This document shows positions 1-13,518 of a DNA stretch of 64,000 nucleotides, one piece after another. Every line of letters starts with the position of its first letter. Position 1 is the stretch's first letter. The position numbers and the translations under genes were made by a program. Location of the stretch: assembly GCA_034509495.1 (NCBI GenBank), contig CM067503.1, positions 18,136,600 through 18,200,599 on the forward strand. Reading direction: 5' to 3'. The notes below the pieces were generated by a model, which searched no databases, had not been told where the DNA came from, and saw only the letters and a list, made by a program, of their open reading frames with translations. This DNA comes from Acestrorhynchus altus (lineage: Eukaryota; Chordata; Actinopteri; Characiformes; Acestrorhynchidae).

Positions 1-1040
1 CATGTTTTATATTTGATGCTAATGCTAGCTTAAATGCATAACACAGGTAAAAACCTTGAAACATGGTTACTAACAATTTTATTTTTAACATTTAAGATTC
101 CTGTTCAAATCCAATTTGTTTGCCTTTTGTTAGAAAATCTCTGACTGTACTGTATGTTAAACTCCCATCTGCTCTAGATCAACTTGTCATTCAAATGCTT
201 AAAAATATCAGAATTCCTGAATATCAGTAAATACATTTTCTGGTTAATCGTTGTGGTAAATCTGAGATGTGGACTAACCTAATCAAACATATTTTTTATA
301 GTGCATTTTATGACTGTTATTACTGCAAAATCACTACAATGATCTGTGTTCTCTAGGTGCTGCTTTCAGGCTTCAGGGTTTCAGGCTTGACACTCATTCT
401 GCAGCCTAATTCAACAAAGCTCCCAGGCCCTGTTCAGTGTTGATCTGGGTCTGCCCACAAACTTTCCTGTGCCCCTCCTCTCCATCATCTCTCTGACTGC
501 TGCTTCCGTGACTCCTCACAATTTTCCCTCCAGAGACACATCCAAACAAAGCTTGCAAATCACTCGCCATTTTCTCCCTTGTTCCTATTCCTTCATCACT
601 GTATCCATCACATGTCACCAACTCCAACAACACTTCCCAGGTTGTCTCAGCAGTTTTTTTTTCATGCCAGCACAAACATCAAACCTCCTTCATGTTTTTA
701 TTCTCTCTTGACCAGTGGCATTACAATAAAGGTGCCAAGAGGGTTCACGCCACCACATAAGAATCACTGTTGGATCCCAACAGAAACTGTCAATAGACTG
801 TGCTTTAAAAAATACTTTAAAATTCAATATATATGCAATCTTATGCACCCTGTACTTGTCACAAAACATCCTTTCCGAAAACTCTAAGATGGAAACTTTA
901 CAGGATATGGATAATCATTAGTAATTCCCAAATCATTTTGGACCATTTATATTGGAAAAGCGAGAAATTATTTCAAAAATGGAAAAATTGCCATTAAATG
1001 AATATGAAATACCAGACCTACATCCCTTGGATGTATCTTT

Positions 1041-1043
<3 letters not shown>
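1..1043. other. No gene recognised
   Basis: AT-rich sequence. Three overlapping open frames at 406-887 sit in ordinary non-coding composition without codon bias or homology that I know. Nothing else seen. Confidence 0.6.

Positions 1044-1044
<1 letters not shown>

Positions 1045-1096
<52 letters not shown>
1045..1096. repeat. (CT)n microsatellite
   Basis: About 26 uninterrupted TC units. Confidence 0.98.
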
Positions 1097-1098
<2 letters not shown>

Positions 1099-1619
1099 GT
1101 CTGATGAACAACACCTGCTACATGCAATGTGGAAAGGCTGAGATGATGGATGCTTGAATGTGATTGGCTGTGCTAATTCTAACCCTGGAGAGAGTTTTAC
1201 ACAGTCATTGAAAATCTTGGGGTTCTGAGTCTTCTCTACATTTTGCCTGGTTTTCACTAGCTTGTTGTTGTTTTTTTGTTGTTGTTTTTTTCGGCATAGC
1301 CCACTCTGCTGCTTTTTCCATGTGGTGAACAAAAGTCTTTATATGATTCTTGTAAAAAGGAGCAGCATTGCCTAAGTGTTTTCATGATTATGACCTCATG
1401 TTGTCCTTTAAAGATTGTGTATTATAGTAAATGAGACAGCACAGTGTCTGATGCTATATGTAGAATGTGAACAAGAACCAACATTTAAGGCATCAACTAA
1501 TGTAACTGGGATAATGAACAGATGCAAATGAACAAAAAGGAGCCAACAGCATACAAACTGGAAGGTATTACAGTCTTTTATGTTTCACTATTTATACAAT
1601 GAGAACAGCATGTATCTGT

Positions 1620-2150
1620 TTGGTTAACATTGTTTAGTAGAAAATCAGAACTAAGATGTTACTAGGTGGTTGCTAACATGTTGCTATGGTATAGGTATTT
1701 ATTTCTAAAGTGTTAAGCATAAACATGCAAGTAGACCCACTGTGCTTGCACATTGTCCCCCATAATTGTCCTCCATATTTAAACATACACATAACACTAG
1801 TGAATTCACACACTGGGGACAGTGAGCACGTGTGTTAAGTGTCTTCCTCAATGGCACTTCAGTCATGTCTTGCCAGTTCAGGATATCGAATTGCCAACTT
1901 TCTAGTCCCAAGGCTGGTTCCCTAACCAACAAACCACATCTGCCCTCAAACATTTGTCCCCATACCAGGAGTTGAGCCTGGGTGAAAACCAGGAAACCTA
2001 AGCGCTAGACCATATGAGACTTATGGTCTTGATTGTTATGGCTGCTAAGTATTTGCTAAATTGTTGCAATTGTAGAGATGTTGCTTGTTCCAGTGTTTCT
2101 TTGTGGTTGCTAGGGTGTTACTAGGTGGTTCCTGGTGTTACTTTACAATG
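1620..2150. repeat. Dispersed fish repeat, gttactaggtggttgcta type with gggacagtgagcac block
   Basis: The GTTACTAGGTGGTTGCTA motif occurs at both ends (about 1,655 and 2,110). Between them lies a block with CCACTGTGCTTGCACAT and a GGGACAGTGAGCAC motif. The same block recurs at 36,600-36,790, so this is a dispersed family. The class is unknown to me. Confidence 0.6.
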
Positions 2151-5100
2151 CGATTACTCTCATTCACTCCCTATCAAATCCAAATCTCCTCTTTGGCTGA
2201 CAGCTACTAAACTGCTTCAGAGTGGGTCAGCAAGTTCCTTCTTTTCACTCCCAATCATTTTCACACACACCCAAGCCTTAGAGTTTCTGTGTCCTGACCG
2301 CTCCGACAGGTTACTGAGCTCTAATCCACAGCCATACTGACTCACTCATCTATTTGTCTATTTTCATGTTAAACTATGGCTGTGACCAAAATGACTCCCT
2401 ATTTATGTTTTAGAACAATAATGAGTATGTCAGCCATTTTTCTGAATCAGTGTCTGAATCATAAAGTGAATTTGAATGTGATTTTGTGGGCTCTATAATC
2501 TCACAGAATAAACATGAACAAAATGAAGCCGATCACGTTTGGTGATATAAACCGTGATAGGAACCAATGAACACTGAAAAGTACACATGCTTTCCTGTGA
2601 TGTTAATTAATGTGAGGCTTATGTTTGTAAGCAACATAACAGTCAAAGGTTTTTCCATGAACAGCACCAAGCTTTACTAACTTTAATTCAGAATTCAGTT
2701 TGTGTGTGTATATGGAGCTTTCAACACAGCTCAGAAACTCATGTGCTGGTTTATGCAGCTGGTGCTGATGCATGTTGATGATGAATAAGTGTCCAAATTC
2801 ATCTGTGTTTCTACAAGACTTAGTAAACTAAACAGCCTATCCCTATATTGTGCAACACTAATGGGGGAATAGGGATCCATTTCAGCCACAGCCTATGACC
2901 CTTCATCTCAGGCTACACTCTTGAGCTGATTGTTGCCACGTATTTCAAGAGCCAATCAAATAATAAGAAATATATTTTTATAATTGGTGAAAAGTGTTTT
3001 ATTATTTAATAAAATAACAGAAATCAGTTGACCAGACATTAACATGCTTCAATGGGCAACGTGCCCACTGGCCTCCATTATAAGTGGGTTTTGATATTTC
3101 TTTAATTAAATACAGATAAATATATTAAAATTCTGCAGTGATTAACTGCAGGAAAGTAGAACATTGGAATTACTTTAAAATATGCTTTTTCAAAAAAGCG
3201 TATAACAATTTGTTTCTTTAAGGAACATTTCTTAAAGGAGCCATAGCTCAAAATACATTTCTGGCATTTTCATTTTCAGAAGTGTATCGTAACTTTTGTG
3301 GTCATTACACAAATTGAACAAAGTGAAGAAGGAAATGAATCAAAGGACATTTTCCACCTCAACCATTCATGTGTGCTTTCCAAAACTGGCATGAAGGTCA
3401 GTGAAAGTAAATATGTGGCATGATTAATGGCATTAATTATAGAGACCTGCACTCTCAAGCTAACACAGTCTTCATTCATACTGTTCACGGGAAAATGGAG
3501 AATTTAATCGTTGGGAGTTTAGATAGTAGACTTTTGGAGCGTTTTGTGTGGGATGACATCAGGAAGGGTCTGTGTGACACTTCGGAGACTGTGGTGCTTT
3601 TCATTGATGTGAGGTAATGACTTCCAACAAGAGACACAACATCCCCCAAAGCCAGACACAGGTGTTTTCTAGAAGTCTACTTTCAAGAACTTGCTGTTCC
3701 AATCCACACATAGTATGGAATACATTGCCATGGTTGTCATGGAAACCATATTTAAGAACCATCAACTTCAATATTAAATTGTATGTTGTTTTATGAAGTT
3801 ATTGGATACTATATAAACATATACATAAACAGAACCTCAGAAATTGTAACATGAATTTTGGCTTTAAGTATAATAATGACATGGTTCCCTTGAACTGGCA
3901 TGGAACAGATATGTGTAAAAGCCTCTGCTGAGTAGACCAAATCAACCAGAGTGTCATCTAAATATGTGCTTCAATGGAAGGGATAAGGCACTAATATTGT
4001 ATGTCACAAATGAGTGTAGATTGTAATAAAGTCTTCTTCTATTTCTTTTTCATTTAACTTTTAACTTTTTATTTAACATTTTCAAAAACATTAAAATTCT
4101 TCATTGTGGACAAACAATTTTTCACCTAATAAAGAAGACATTTCCAGGAAATAGAGGATGTCCAGTCACCCTAGTTAGGTGAGCTCCTCCATGTCTGGTA
4201 ATAAGTAGAGTATTACATTTGTAAATGACATGTGCATTCATATAGCCCACCGCCTTCAGCCAATTAAATGCTAACATGCCCATTGTCTTGGAGCTGTAGC
4301 CTCTTGTAGGGCCTGTGGGAATGATCTAATATGACTTTAAAGATAATGCAAACGAGTTCTGTTAAATACTGATAGGGACATATCACTACTGTTCATATGC
4401 AAACCTATGTCCTTGTTACAAAATAGTAACTTTACAGGAGCTGGCAAAATCCAACTCCCAGTGGATGTCAATGTAAAATGATTTTGGTCATTTTGAAGTA
4501 ATGGTATTGGTTCAATTTATTTAATGTTATTTAATCATTTAATTTATGTGAAAATATGAAAACTGGACATCCAAGGTTTTGCAAAACCTCAAATCTATCA
4601 AATGGCAAATTCACAGGAGGAAGAAAAACCTCATATTGAAAGCAATATAATGGACTTTATTTAAGAGCAATGGACCATTACTATTGGTCCATTCATCATT
4701 AATGTTTGACATAACCTAAAGAATAACTGCCAGATTTTAATTATGTCAGAAAGTGAAACAAAGAACCTTCTGCAATATATAAAATATATAAAAGATTCTT
4801 CCACGAAAGGTAATATTGATAATCAATTATGTATTTGCATTTTATAAATTATAAATCATCTTTTGTATATACGGTTCACTTTTAATTCCAGAAATGTGAA
4901 CCAGTTTCATTTTCACATTAAACTTTAAACAAATAAGTGCCATTATTGTTATTATACAGTATAATGAAATTCACCTCTTCACATATCCCAGTTTAGAAAG
5001 CTGGAATCAGAGCACAAGGTCAGCAAACCCCCCGGAGAGGGTTAAAGACCTTTGCTAAAGAGATCAACAGTGGCAACTTAGTGGACATGTGCTTTGAACC

Positions 5101-6014
5101 CACAGCTTTGACATCAACATCCCAGTACTTCTCACCACAAAACATAATGAAACGTAGGAAAGGAAAAGTAAATAAACACACTGAAATAGCCAACTGTCCA
5201 TAACCAACCATCCATATGACTGAACACGGAGCCTCATTTAAAGCCATGCACACATCATCCACATACAGAAGTAACTTTCGCTTAGTTCTCACAGCAAAGT
5301 CAGTTTGGTCTGAATGGAAAAGGGATGTCAACAGCAGCTTTCTGTATGCCAGCTGTAAATGATTAAATAAAGGAGCCTGTTTTACCACTTAGTATTGCTA
5401 AGTGCTTGCATTGTGTTGTCTTGTCCATAAGGAGGATGACATCTGTTGAACTGATTGTATTAAGTGCAAGCCCCTGGTGTCCGAAGAGTCCGCTAGTGCA
5501 TAAAGGATGGGGGCTGTGGATGGTTGAGGCGATGGTTGGTGATGATGGGTAGGAGTGGGGGGGGGTGGAAGGGTTCTTAGTAACATCTATGTTCTTGGTC
5601 ATGCATACTCCATCTCCACAATTTAGGTTTTCACCATGCCTTCCATCAAGTCACAAAAACAAATCATTAATTCATCCAACTGCTTTGAAGCACGCAGTTC
5701 GGAGGAGAGCTACACGCAACGTCTGATTGCATGAGGAGACAGACATGAAAGTTTTGGGAACTTACAGAGAATGATGGGTGAAATATCTATTTAAAATGAC
5801 TAGCAATTGTGCGCTGGCAGTCCTTAAAGGAATACTCCAGTGTTTTTAATCTCTGCCTGCTAAGGCTGTATGGTTTGACTGATTTACGTGGACACTGACA
5901 ATCTGTTACGGTACTTTGAAAAACAACTGAAAATGTGTTGACTCAAAGCTGAAGAATGTGCTCACTGATTACTATTATAAGCTATGAGTCAATCAATGCA
6001 AATTTAAAAGATTA
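2151..6014. other. No gene recognised; MITE-like fragment at about 4,430-4,720
   Basis: AT-rich sequence with no exon-like block. At 4,430-4,720 there are motifs of the dispersed family containing 'tattggtccattcat' (see 9,900-10,330). The open frames at 5,020-5,602 overlap a G-run (5,556-5,565) and show no recognisable protein. Confidence 0.6.
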
Positions 6015-6235
6015 TGGTTCTTCAAAGGTACTTTAGTACCATGAACCCTCATAGAACCATTTGCATTTGCAAGTGTTCTTTGCATTATGAAAGGGTTCTT
6101 CAGATTAATGAAGAATGTAGAGGGTTCTACATAGAACTTTTTTTAAAAGGGTTATATATAGAACCAAGACGTGTTCTTCTATTGTTATGATGTAGCTTAT
6201 AACAATAGAAGAACCCTTTTTGTTGCTATATAGAG
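6015..6235. repeat. MITE of the gaaccc/gggttc family with a perfect hairpin
   Basis: Repeated AGGGTTCT and AGAACC motifs on both strands mark a short non-autonomous element seen many times in this window. At its right end, 6,173-6,188 and 6,199-6,214 are exact 16-base inverted repeats (GTTCTTCTATTGTTAT and complement) around a 10-base loop. Confidence 0.75.
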
Positions 6236-7532
6236 GGGGTAAGAATCAAGAGATGTAGTGTTCAAACTGTAAATATTATAAAAATGAATAGAAATGGACA
6301 GATAATAATTGCAGAATAACAGCAAATTAAACACGATCAGTTAAACTTGAGCACAGCCTCGAGCGCTTGATGCAGACAATTAATGAACCAGAGATGGAGA
6401 AGTTTCTTAAATGAAGAAAGACTGGAGGTACTGTTCCTCAGAGAAATCAAAAACACATTTGCAAGTACAACCCAGACTACAGATATGATCTGCTAACATA
6501 AATAGATCGTCGACATGGAGACTGATATAGAGACAGATTTTAGAATTAAAGAAGTGCACACTTTGCAACAAGATGTGTCATCTGATCTTAGTAACATATC
6601 TTGCCTGCTCGTGTTTGTTAGGGACATTTAGAACAAATGTGTGAGACATGCAATCTTTAATCTCCTGTTTAGGCCCTAATTCTCATTTTCATTGTCAGCA
6701 TTCAAGAAATTAAAGGCAAAAAATAATTTACATGAAATGTTGAGATGTGTTGAGTTGTGGACAATTATGCTTTCTAGTTATAAACAGGTGTGTAATGAGA
6801 TAGAATAGGATGAGGACCCCATTTTAAAGGGACTGTGACAGATAGATCACCATGGTCTTATGGGTAATAAACTGTACTCAATAAATATGTTATAAGCTAT
6901 GTACCCCTCATTCACTGTTCTGATGGATCTCTATTTCATACTGATTTATACTCCTGTGAAGACAAACATAAATACATCATTTCACATAAGACGAGTGGAA
7001 TGGGGAGGGGGGGCAAGAATCAGAAAGTTGTGAGAAACTACAAAGTTGGCTGTCAAGCAAATACTCATTAGCTCCCTGGCAGAGAGGAGAGGAGCGAGAC
7101 TCAAACTGTACTTGGCTCAAACCAGAATTGCTTACAAACATAGAAAGAATTCTTCTTTATTGCATCCAATACTGTGCGAAACACAGTACCAGACTTTTAT
7201 CTACATGTTGTATGTAAGTTATTGTTTAGACACCGTCATGTTACAAATGTTGGCAGGCACTAAATATTTCATTTTAAAAACTTAAAAACATTATGAGGCT
7301 AATGCTCATTTTCATGAGAAAGTTCAAAAACAAATTGTATTTATTTTTTGACAAATAATGCAAATATCAGATTTGCATGCCTTTACCACCTAAAATCATG
7401 CTTGTGCACACGATACACACACTATATTTGTCTCAAGGCAAAGGAGGGTTCGTTCACTGGCTGGCAGCCATCTCTTTTGCTTAAACTTCACTCCTTTAAA
7501 ACCTCTCCCCATTCAAGCAGGCCAGGAAGACA

Positions 7533-7628
<96 letters not shown>

Positions 7629-8379
7629 GAGAGAGAGAGCTGTTTTTAGAGCCAGGAGCTGGCTGACCAAAGTGCTGTTGTCACGCGAACAAGCCTTCTG
7701 TCAATCTCCCAACATCCGTGACAGACTGTTGGCACCCAGCCAAGACCTTGCGTGCAAGCCTGCAAAGCCACATTAGCCTATAAAGAATTTCATAAGAACA
7801 ACAGCTGTTAAATATTGATGACTACTGGCAAGCAATGAATGCTCTCTGCAGAAAGGTTAACCCTGCAATGTAATGGAACCTAATTCTTTAACATATGTTT
7901 AAAAAAATGTGTCTGGGACTGCTTTATTTTTTCCTTACTTCTGTGGAATGAAACAGCAGGAGGCCAAACAGGAAAAGGAAAAGGAGTCTTTTTCTGTTTA
8001 GCTTTCCATCTATAGATGGGATTGCCTAATATTTAAATCTAGTAATAACCTTGACAGTTTTTGAAATATACACCTTTAAGGTCAAATTAAAACCCAAACC
8101 ACAAATACCAAAAAAATTACAATAGAATTACCCCCTCTCTTTCTAGTGGTGCAACAGCGAAATATACAGGAAACATAGATAAATCATAGGTACGGAAATC
8201 ATAAAGAATTGACCAGACAGAACTAATCTCTACCAAAGTGATGCAGAAATGTAGAATTGTGGATAGCTCATCTGCCAAGCATGATAGGGGTAGTGTCATG
8301 CTTTTGTCATTATTGATAATGTAGAAAATAATGGTTTCAGAAGAATGAATTCTGACATCTACAGAAACATTCTGTCTGT
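6236..8379. other. No gene recognised apart from the microsatellite
   Basis: Plain AT-rich sequence. Open frames at 7,046-7,285 and 8,117-8,299 show no known protein. Confidence 0.6.
7531..7639. repeat. Compound (CA)n(GA)n microsatellite
   Basis: A CA tract to 7,572 is followed by a GA tract to 7,639 with one GG interruption. The long open frame across it (7,348-7,776) is caused by the repeat and is not a gene. Confidence 0.97.
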
Positions 8380-8700
8380 CAACTTACAAAGAAATGTGTC
8401 CAGTATAATCTTACAGCAAGACACACAACCCTAAACACTGCTGACACTAAAGACTTCATTATAGATATAAACTGGTAGGTTTTTGACTGCCTATGTCAAT
8501 CACCACATCAACTGAAAATGCAGGTCACATCCTGAAGAAGAGGCAGAATGATGAATCTGCCCCACAAAAACAAGATCTCATAAAAGCTGCGCTAAAGTCT
8601 GGAAAAGCATGCAAAGAATGTGACAGTTTAGTGATGTCAGTGGTTTGATGCAGTTATTTTAAAATGGTTTCTATTCTTTCTATTTTGCCCACCTACAAAT
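8380..8700 (+). pseudogene. Decayed Tc1/mariner transposase, C-terminal fragment
   Basis: A frame with several stops reads like LQQDTQPxTL...FIIDINW, resembling the QQDNDPKHT and downstream catalytic block of fish Tc1-like transposases. A CQSPH motif follows. It is too decayed for a family name. Confidence 0.45.
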
Positions 8701-9149
8701 TGGGTGTTCTACAGGTTTTTTTTTTACATCTAGAAGTAAATACTGGAAAATAAAAACAGAAATTCTTATTGGCTCATATTTTGATCTAAAAAAAATAGGA
8801 TTCACTGTCTTTCCTGTTTTTTGAGAAATGTCAGGGACATATGTTCTTATACATTATTGTCTGTTTTCTCTGTTTGTTTGTTTGTTTTTTTTAAAAAGAT
8901 TTTTTACGTATATCATAAAATTAGGAACCTTACTTTAAAATCAGGTATTCACGCAAGCCAAGGAAAGGCAATTACCATAAAGTGTTAGATTTATAGAGTG
9001 GTTATTCTGGTTTGTAATTTACGAGCAGCTGACGAGTACATTCATGTGCAAGAAGCTTCTAACATGGCTAACAGCTGAGGACCATAACCTTAAGTAAATA
9101 AAGTAAATAACTGATTATCTCACTCCACAGAGTGGGCTCTACATACCAC

Positions 9150-9490
9150 ACAGCAAGTTAATGGTCAGTTGAAATTGATGTGTTAAAGGAAAAATGCGCA
9201 AATACAAAAACCGGAGACACTTTAACAAGGACCAAACTGTGAAGCAAAACATCAGACAGGTCCTGTAGGTTCCTGGTACGCAGTGGTGAGTTCTACCAAA
9301 GTGTTTCATCAAAGGACAACCAGTGAACTGGTTACTTGGTGATGAACACCTAAGGCTTACTGATGCTCATTAAGGCCCCACCTCACACCTTACAGGATGT
9401 AAAGAATCTGCTGCTAAAATCTTGGGTCAGAGCTGTTTTGGCACAATATGAGGCAGGTGTTTTCATATTTGGCTGATTGGTTTATGTCAA
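9150..9490 (+). mobile_element. Internally deleted Tc1/mariner-like element remnant
   Basis: The left part matches the segment of a common fish Tc1-like element reading 'accagtgaactgg...cctaaggcttactgatgc'. The right part matches its 3' end ('caccttacaggatgtaaagaatctgctgc', 'gtcagagctgttttggc'). The catalytic middle is missing, so only a deletion derivative is left. Confidence 0.6.
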
Positions 9491-9899
9491 GTTCTATGTC
9501 CACAACATAGGTCAGAGAATGGGCTGCAAAAACTAAAAATATTAACATGCTCAAAGTCTGAGCCAGTGCTTGACAATGTACAGAGTCTTCCAACCATGCT
9601 GCAGAATCAAGGAGCATGATGCTGTGTGAGAATGTTCCCTGTGAATGCTTTTGGACAATCTCCCATTCTCTAGTGTTCAACCAGTGAGTCCACTCACAGC
9701 CAACACAACATTCTGGAAACAGTTGCTGAAAACTTGATTTTATTTCTTATTTTAATTTCTTCTCACTAAGATGCTGAGAGGTTGTATTGAGGTTGCAGGT
9801 GTACTAAGAGGAATACTTTATACTCCATCAAAATGAACTCTGTAACTGCTTTATGATACAATATGTTGTTTTGATCACAGACTGCAGCCAAGGGCTACT

Positions 9900-10330
9900 T
9901 TACTTTATTGTGAAATTTAAACTGGAGACGACATATCGCTGCTGTCCAATGAAAACCTCCATTTCCTTTTTTGCCCATTTTTAGTTTTCTCCAGGGTTTG
10001 AACCCTGTAGCTGCTCTTTACACTGTGTAAATAATTCTGGATGAATAAACCAATAGAAATGCTATAAAATTACTGATAATTATTCTTATTTTACATTATC
10101 TTTCATTCAAAGTTAAGAACCTTCTCCTGTAAAGTTGTGATTTTTGGAGATATGTGTTTATTATTGGACAGCAACAATATGCAACAATGCCTTCAACTGT
10201 GTGTGCATGTGATTGTTAAATGTCTCATGAGATCTTACAATGTGTTAAAATCAGGATGAATGGACCAAAAGAAATGCTCCAATGACTTGGAATAAAACAT
10301 TTTTACACTTCTGCTGAAAGTGAAGAAGGT
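9900..10330. repeat. Dispersed non-autonomous element, 'aatagaaatgct' family
   Basis: It contains the motif 'accaatagaaatgct' and, further on, 'ggaccaaaagaaatgctcc'. Related motifs occur at about 4,670, 13,355, 20,985, 29,010, 53,090 and 57,310 (some on the other strand). The pattern suggests an old MITE family. Confidence 0.55.
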
Positions 10331-10764
10331 TTTTCTTCTCCTTTTATATTTTTTGGACTTTTGTTTTAGTTTGTTTTTAGGGGCAGTGATGACATACTAT
10401 TATAGTTGGATGGATGAAACATTTGCCTAATAGCTTCAATGACACAGAAACTGCAGAGAAACTGTGGTTGAGTCAGTTGACTGAGCTCAGTTTGACTAAT
10501 ATTTTCCTGTGAGTCACATTTAGACTCTTCCAGAATGATTATTATATAATTATTCAGAATGAATATGACGTGGCTCTTTTGTCTGTAATCTTCAAAGTCC
10601 TTTCCTTCACATTTCAATAAAATTTCCAACAAAACTCTTTCATGTAACACAAAAGACTGCACAGTATATGTTTGTTAGGCAAGAAGTAAGTATAAGTAGT
10701 CAATGGTGTAGCAGGGACAAACTCTGCTTTTAGGCAACACTGTTCTTTACGGGTTTTGCAGCTT

Positions 10765-10945
10765 TCAACAGCTACACTCTTAAAAGTAAAGGTGCTAGAA
10801 AAGGTTTTTTGAGCAATAGAAGGAACCATGTCTGTAATATGTGAGTGAATGTAAATATGAGTGAAAAAACGAACGAACGTGGTTATTTATGGAACCTAAA
10901 GTAGTTCTTCTATGGCATCATTCAAAGAACCCTTTGTAGCTGTCT
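10765..10945. repeat. MITE of the gaaccc family
   Basis: 'acactcttaaaagtaaaggtgc' and 'ttcaaagaaccctttgtagc' are the two ends of the same short element seen at 6.0, 42.8 and 57.1 kb. Confidence 0.6.
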
Positions 10946-13457
10946 AATCAGAAAGAGAAGCACATATTTGATTTTCTTAAGGGGTCTCCAAGGAGAAATC
11001 ACATGCAGCCAAAAGTGTGTATAATAAATGAATATATTATTAGAATATGAATGATGCAAATAGAGGTATAACATTATGAATTAACATGCCAGGTGCAGAA
11101 ACCCTACAATGCATGTTTAAGAAAGGAAAAAAAAAAAAACTCTGGATGGTGGCCAGTAAGCTTCTTGGCACATATACTGTAAAGTCACACTGAAAAGACA
11201 CCCAACACTCTAGGATAAGATGTCAATCTGCCTTAATGGTGGTCATGAATCAACTATGAAGATATGGATAAGTGCACCCACTTGATCCCTACTGAACCAG
11301 TGCAAGTTTAAAGCCTAGCCTGCATTTGGTAATTACTGTCAGGAACCTACAACAGTAGTGTATCATTCTTGAGGTCAGTCAGATACCCTTAGCTTCTTAT
11401 CATCATTACACTTCTAAATGTTTACATTTTATCCTTTACACTTCAGATGCTGAGTTTACTCTAGTAGGAACACTCTTGCTTGGACATTGCTGAACACTGC
11501 CAGGATGCCATGTCACCCAAGGAACAAGAACCAAATATCACAGTATAGGGGAAAACAATGGTCATATCTTCCATAAAACATGGAAAAATAATGCATATTT
11601 ATAGCAAGGTTAAATAATTTAGACAAACAATATAGTTTTGTGAAGATGAATGACTATGAGGTAAAATGTGTGTAAACACAATCAGTGTGTAGTCGGTTTT
11701 CCTGTCATTGTCAGAAGCAACAAACCTCAACTTCTCTTTTATCCACTCTATCCTCTCTCTTAGTCAATCAACCTTTGGTTTAGCCCTTAGTGTACTTAGT
11801 AGATTGTATACAGCTTAATTTTTGATAATCTGGGAAGCAAAAACACATGAAATCCACTTTTTGCAAATCAGATCCAAACATCATTTGGTGAAAGTAGGTT
11901 GGCATTGCAATTGCATTACATGTGAATCTAATACTGTCCAGCTAACCTCCCTAGTTTTATGTTATTAGTCACTGAGTGAAGTCATATACTACAAGTGAAA
12001 AATAATTCTAAATTAAGATAGTATCATGAAATGATCCTGTCAAATGCAATACACCTGTGGCTTTGAAAGGAAAATCATATAATTACAGTTAAAGTACTAC
12101 CAATGGCCTTTTAACACAGTCCCCTTTCCTAATGCTCCTTTACTCTCTCCGGCTACAGCCCTCATCCAAAATCTCTAGTGTGGCATAAGCATGCTGCAAG
12201 CAAGCTCATATTGCTACTGTGGTGTTGGCTCCAAAATCATTGGAGTGGCTTTACTATGCTTACTACGGGCCTCATCCAAAATTGCTACCATGGCTGATGT
12301 ATTTTTTTTTTTCATATTCACTGGCAAGCAGACACTAAAGTCATACACTGTCAAGGGAACACACAGACATCTACCTGGATGTACTTTTGCTACATTTTAC
12401 ACTTGTTTCACTGGTGTTGCTCTTTAACATTGCTAGTGGCATCTAATCTTCAACTCTTTTGGATCACTTTTCCCTTAGTGCTATTATATTAATGTGTACT
12501 GCCATGTAACAGCAAAAGCTGTAGGCTACCTCATGAGAATTTGAATTATTTAACAGCAGTAGTCAGTTTGATTTCAAGACTGAAACCATGAGGCTTTCAT
12601 GTTCCCTCAACTTCAAAGACATTGAAAGATGGATAAGTGGTGCATGTGACAGTAATTCTTAATAAGCTTTGCAGATACCAGTAACATTTATTGCTACTAG
12701 ATTAATGAATTTCCTATAGTGTTCTGAATAAATAAACAGATTACAGGGGCTTGCTAGGTGGAATAAGTCTGTGGCACTGCAGGTTTGGATCTAGGCCCAT
12801 GCTTCTGGCAAAGCAGTACTTCATTGTAACATCTATCCACAGCCAGCTGTGCAGATACAGCTGTGAAGACATTGCTCGACTATTAACAGGTTTTGATTGG
12901 AGTTAAGTTGAGACAGGCTCATTTCACCCTGTTCTTCAAAGGACCCCCTGGACTACATCAGAACACGTATGAGCAGGCAGGGTAGTGAATCAGAGAAACT
13001 GACATGGTGGTCAGTGTGTGTGTGCATGTGTGTGTGCGTGTGACAAAAACATTTTCAGTTTTACGTTTAAAATATGGATTGTTAGAAATGCTTAATATTA
13101 CTTTAAATAATATAATAATATAATATATTATATATCATATATATATAATAAAATATTTTTACACTAAGGGATTATGTCAATAATATTTAAAAAGGTAACC
13201 TGTCATATTCATTACATGTAAAGTGAGTTTATTTTTTGTTATTCCTTTGATCATTATGGTGTATCAGAAATCCAGAGCCTCCAATTTCAATGGAAATTAC
13301 TAATCAGGCAGTTCTTCATCACATATTTCATGATAATTTAAAATGAACAGACCAATAGAAATAATCCAACAAATAATCCAATATATATTTAGTTGAGGCA
13401 CATGAACCTGAGACTTTCAAAAAAAAAAACTAAACTAAAAAATAAAATAAAAAATAC
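10946..13457. other. No gene recognised
   Basis: AT-rich sequence with a short TG-rich stretch (13,012-13,041) and an AT stretch (13,100-13,155). Open frame 12,191-12,427 lies over two repeats of 'cctcatccaaaat' and is not convincing. Confidence 0.6.

Positions 13458-13516
<59 letters not shown>
13458..13516. repeat. (AAT)n microsatellite
   Basis: About 19 AAT units. Confidence 0.98.

Positions 13517-13518
<2 letters not shown>

Noticed and set aside
7348..7776. 142-codon plus-strand frame
   Set aside because: Most of it is (TH)n and (ER)n translated from CA and GA repeats.
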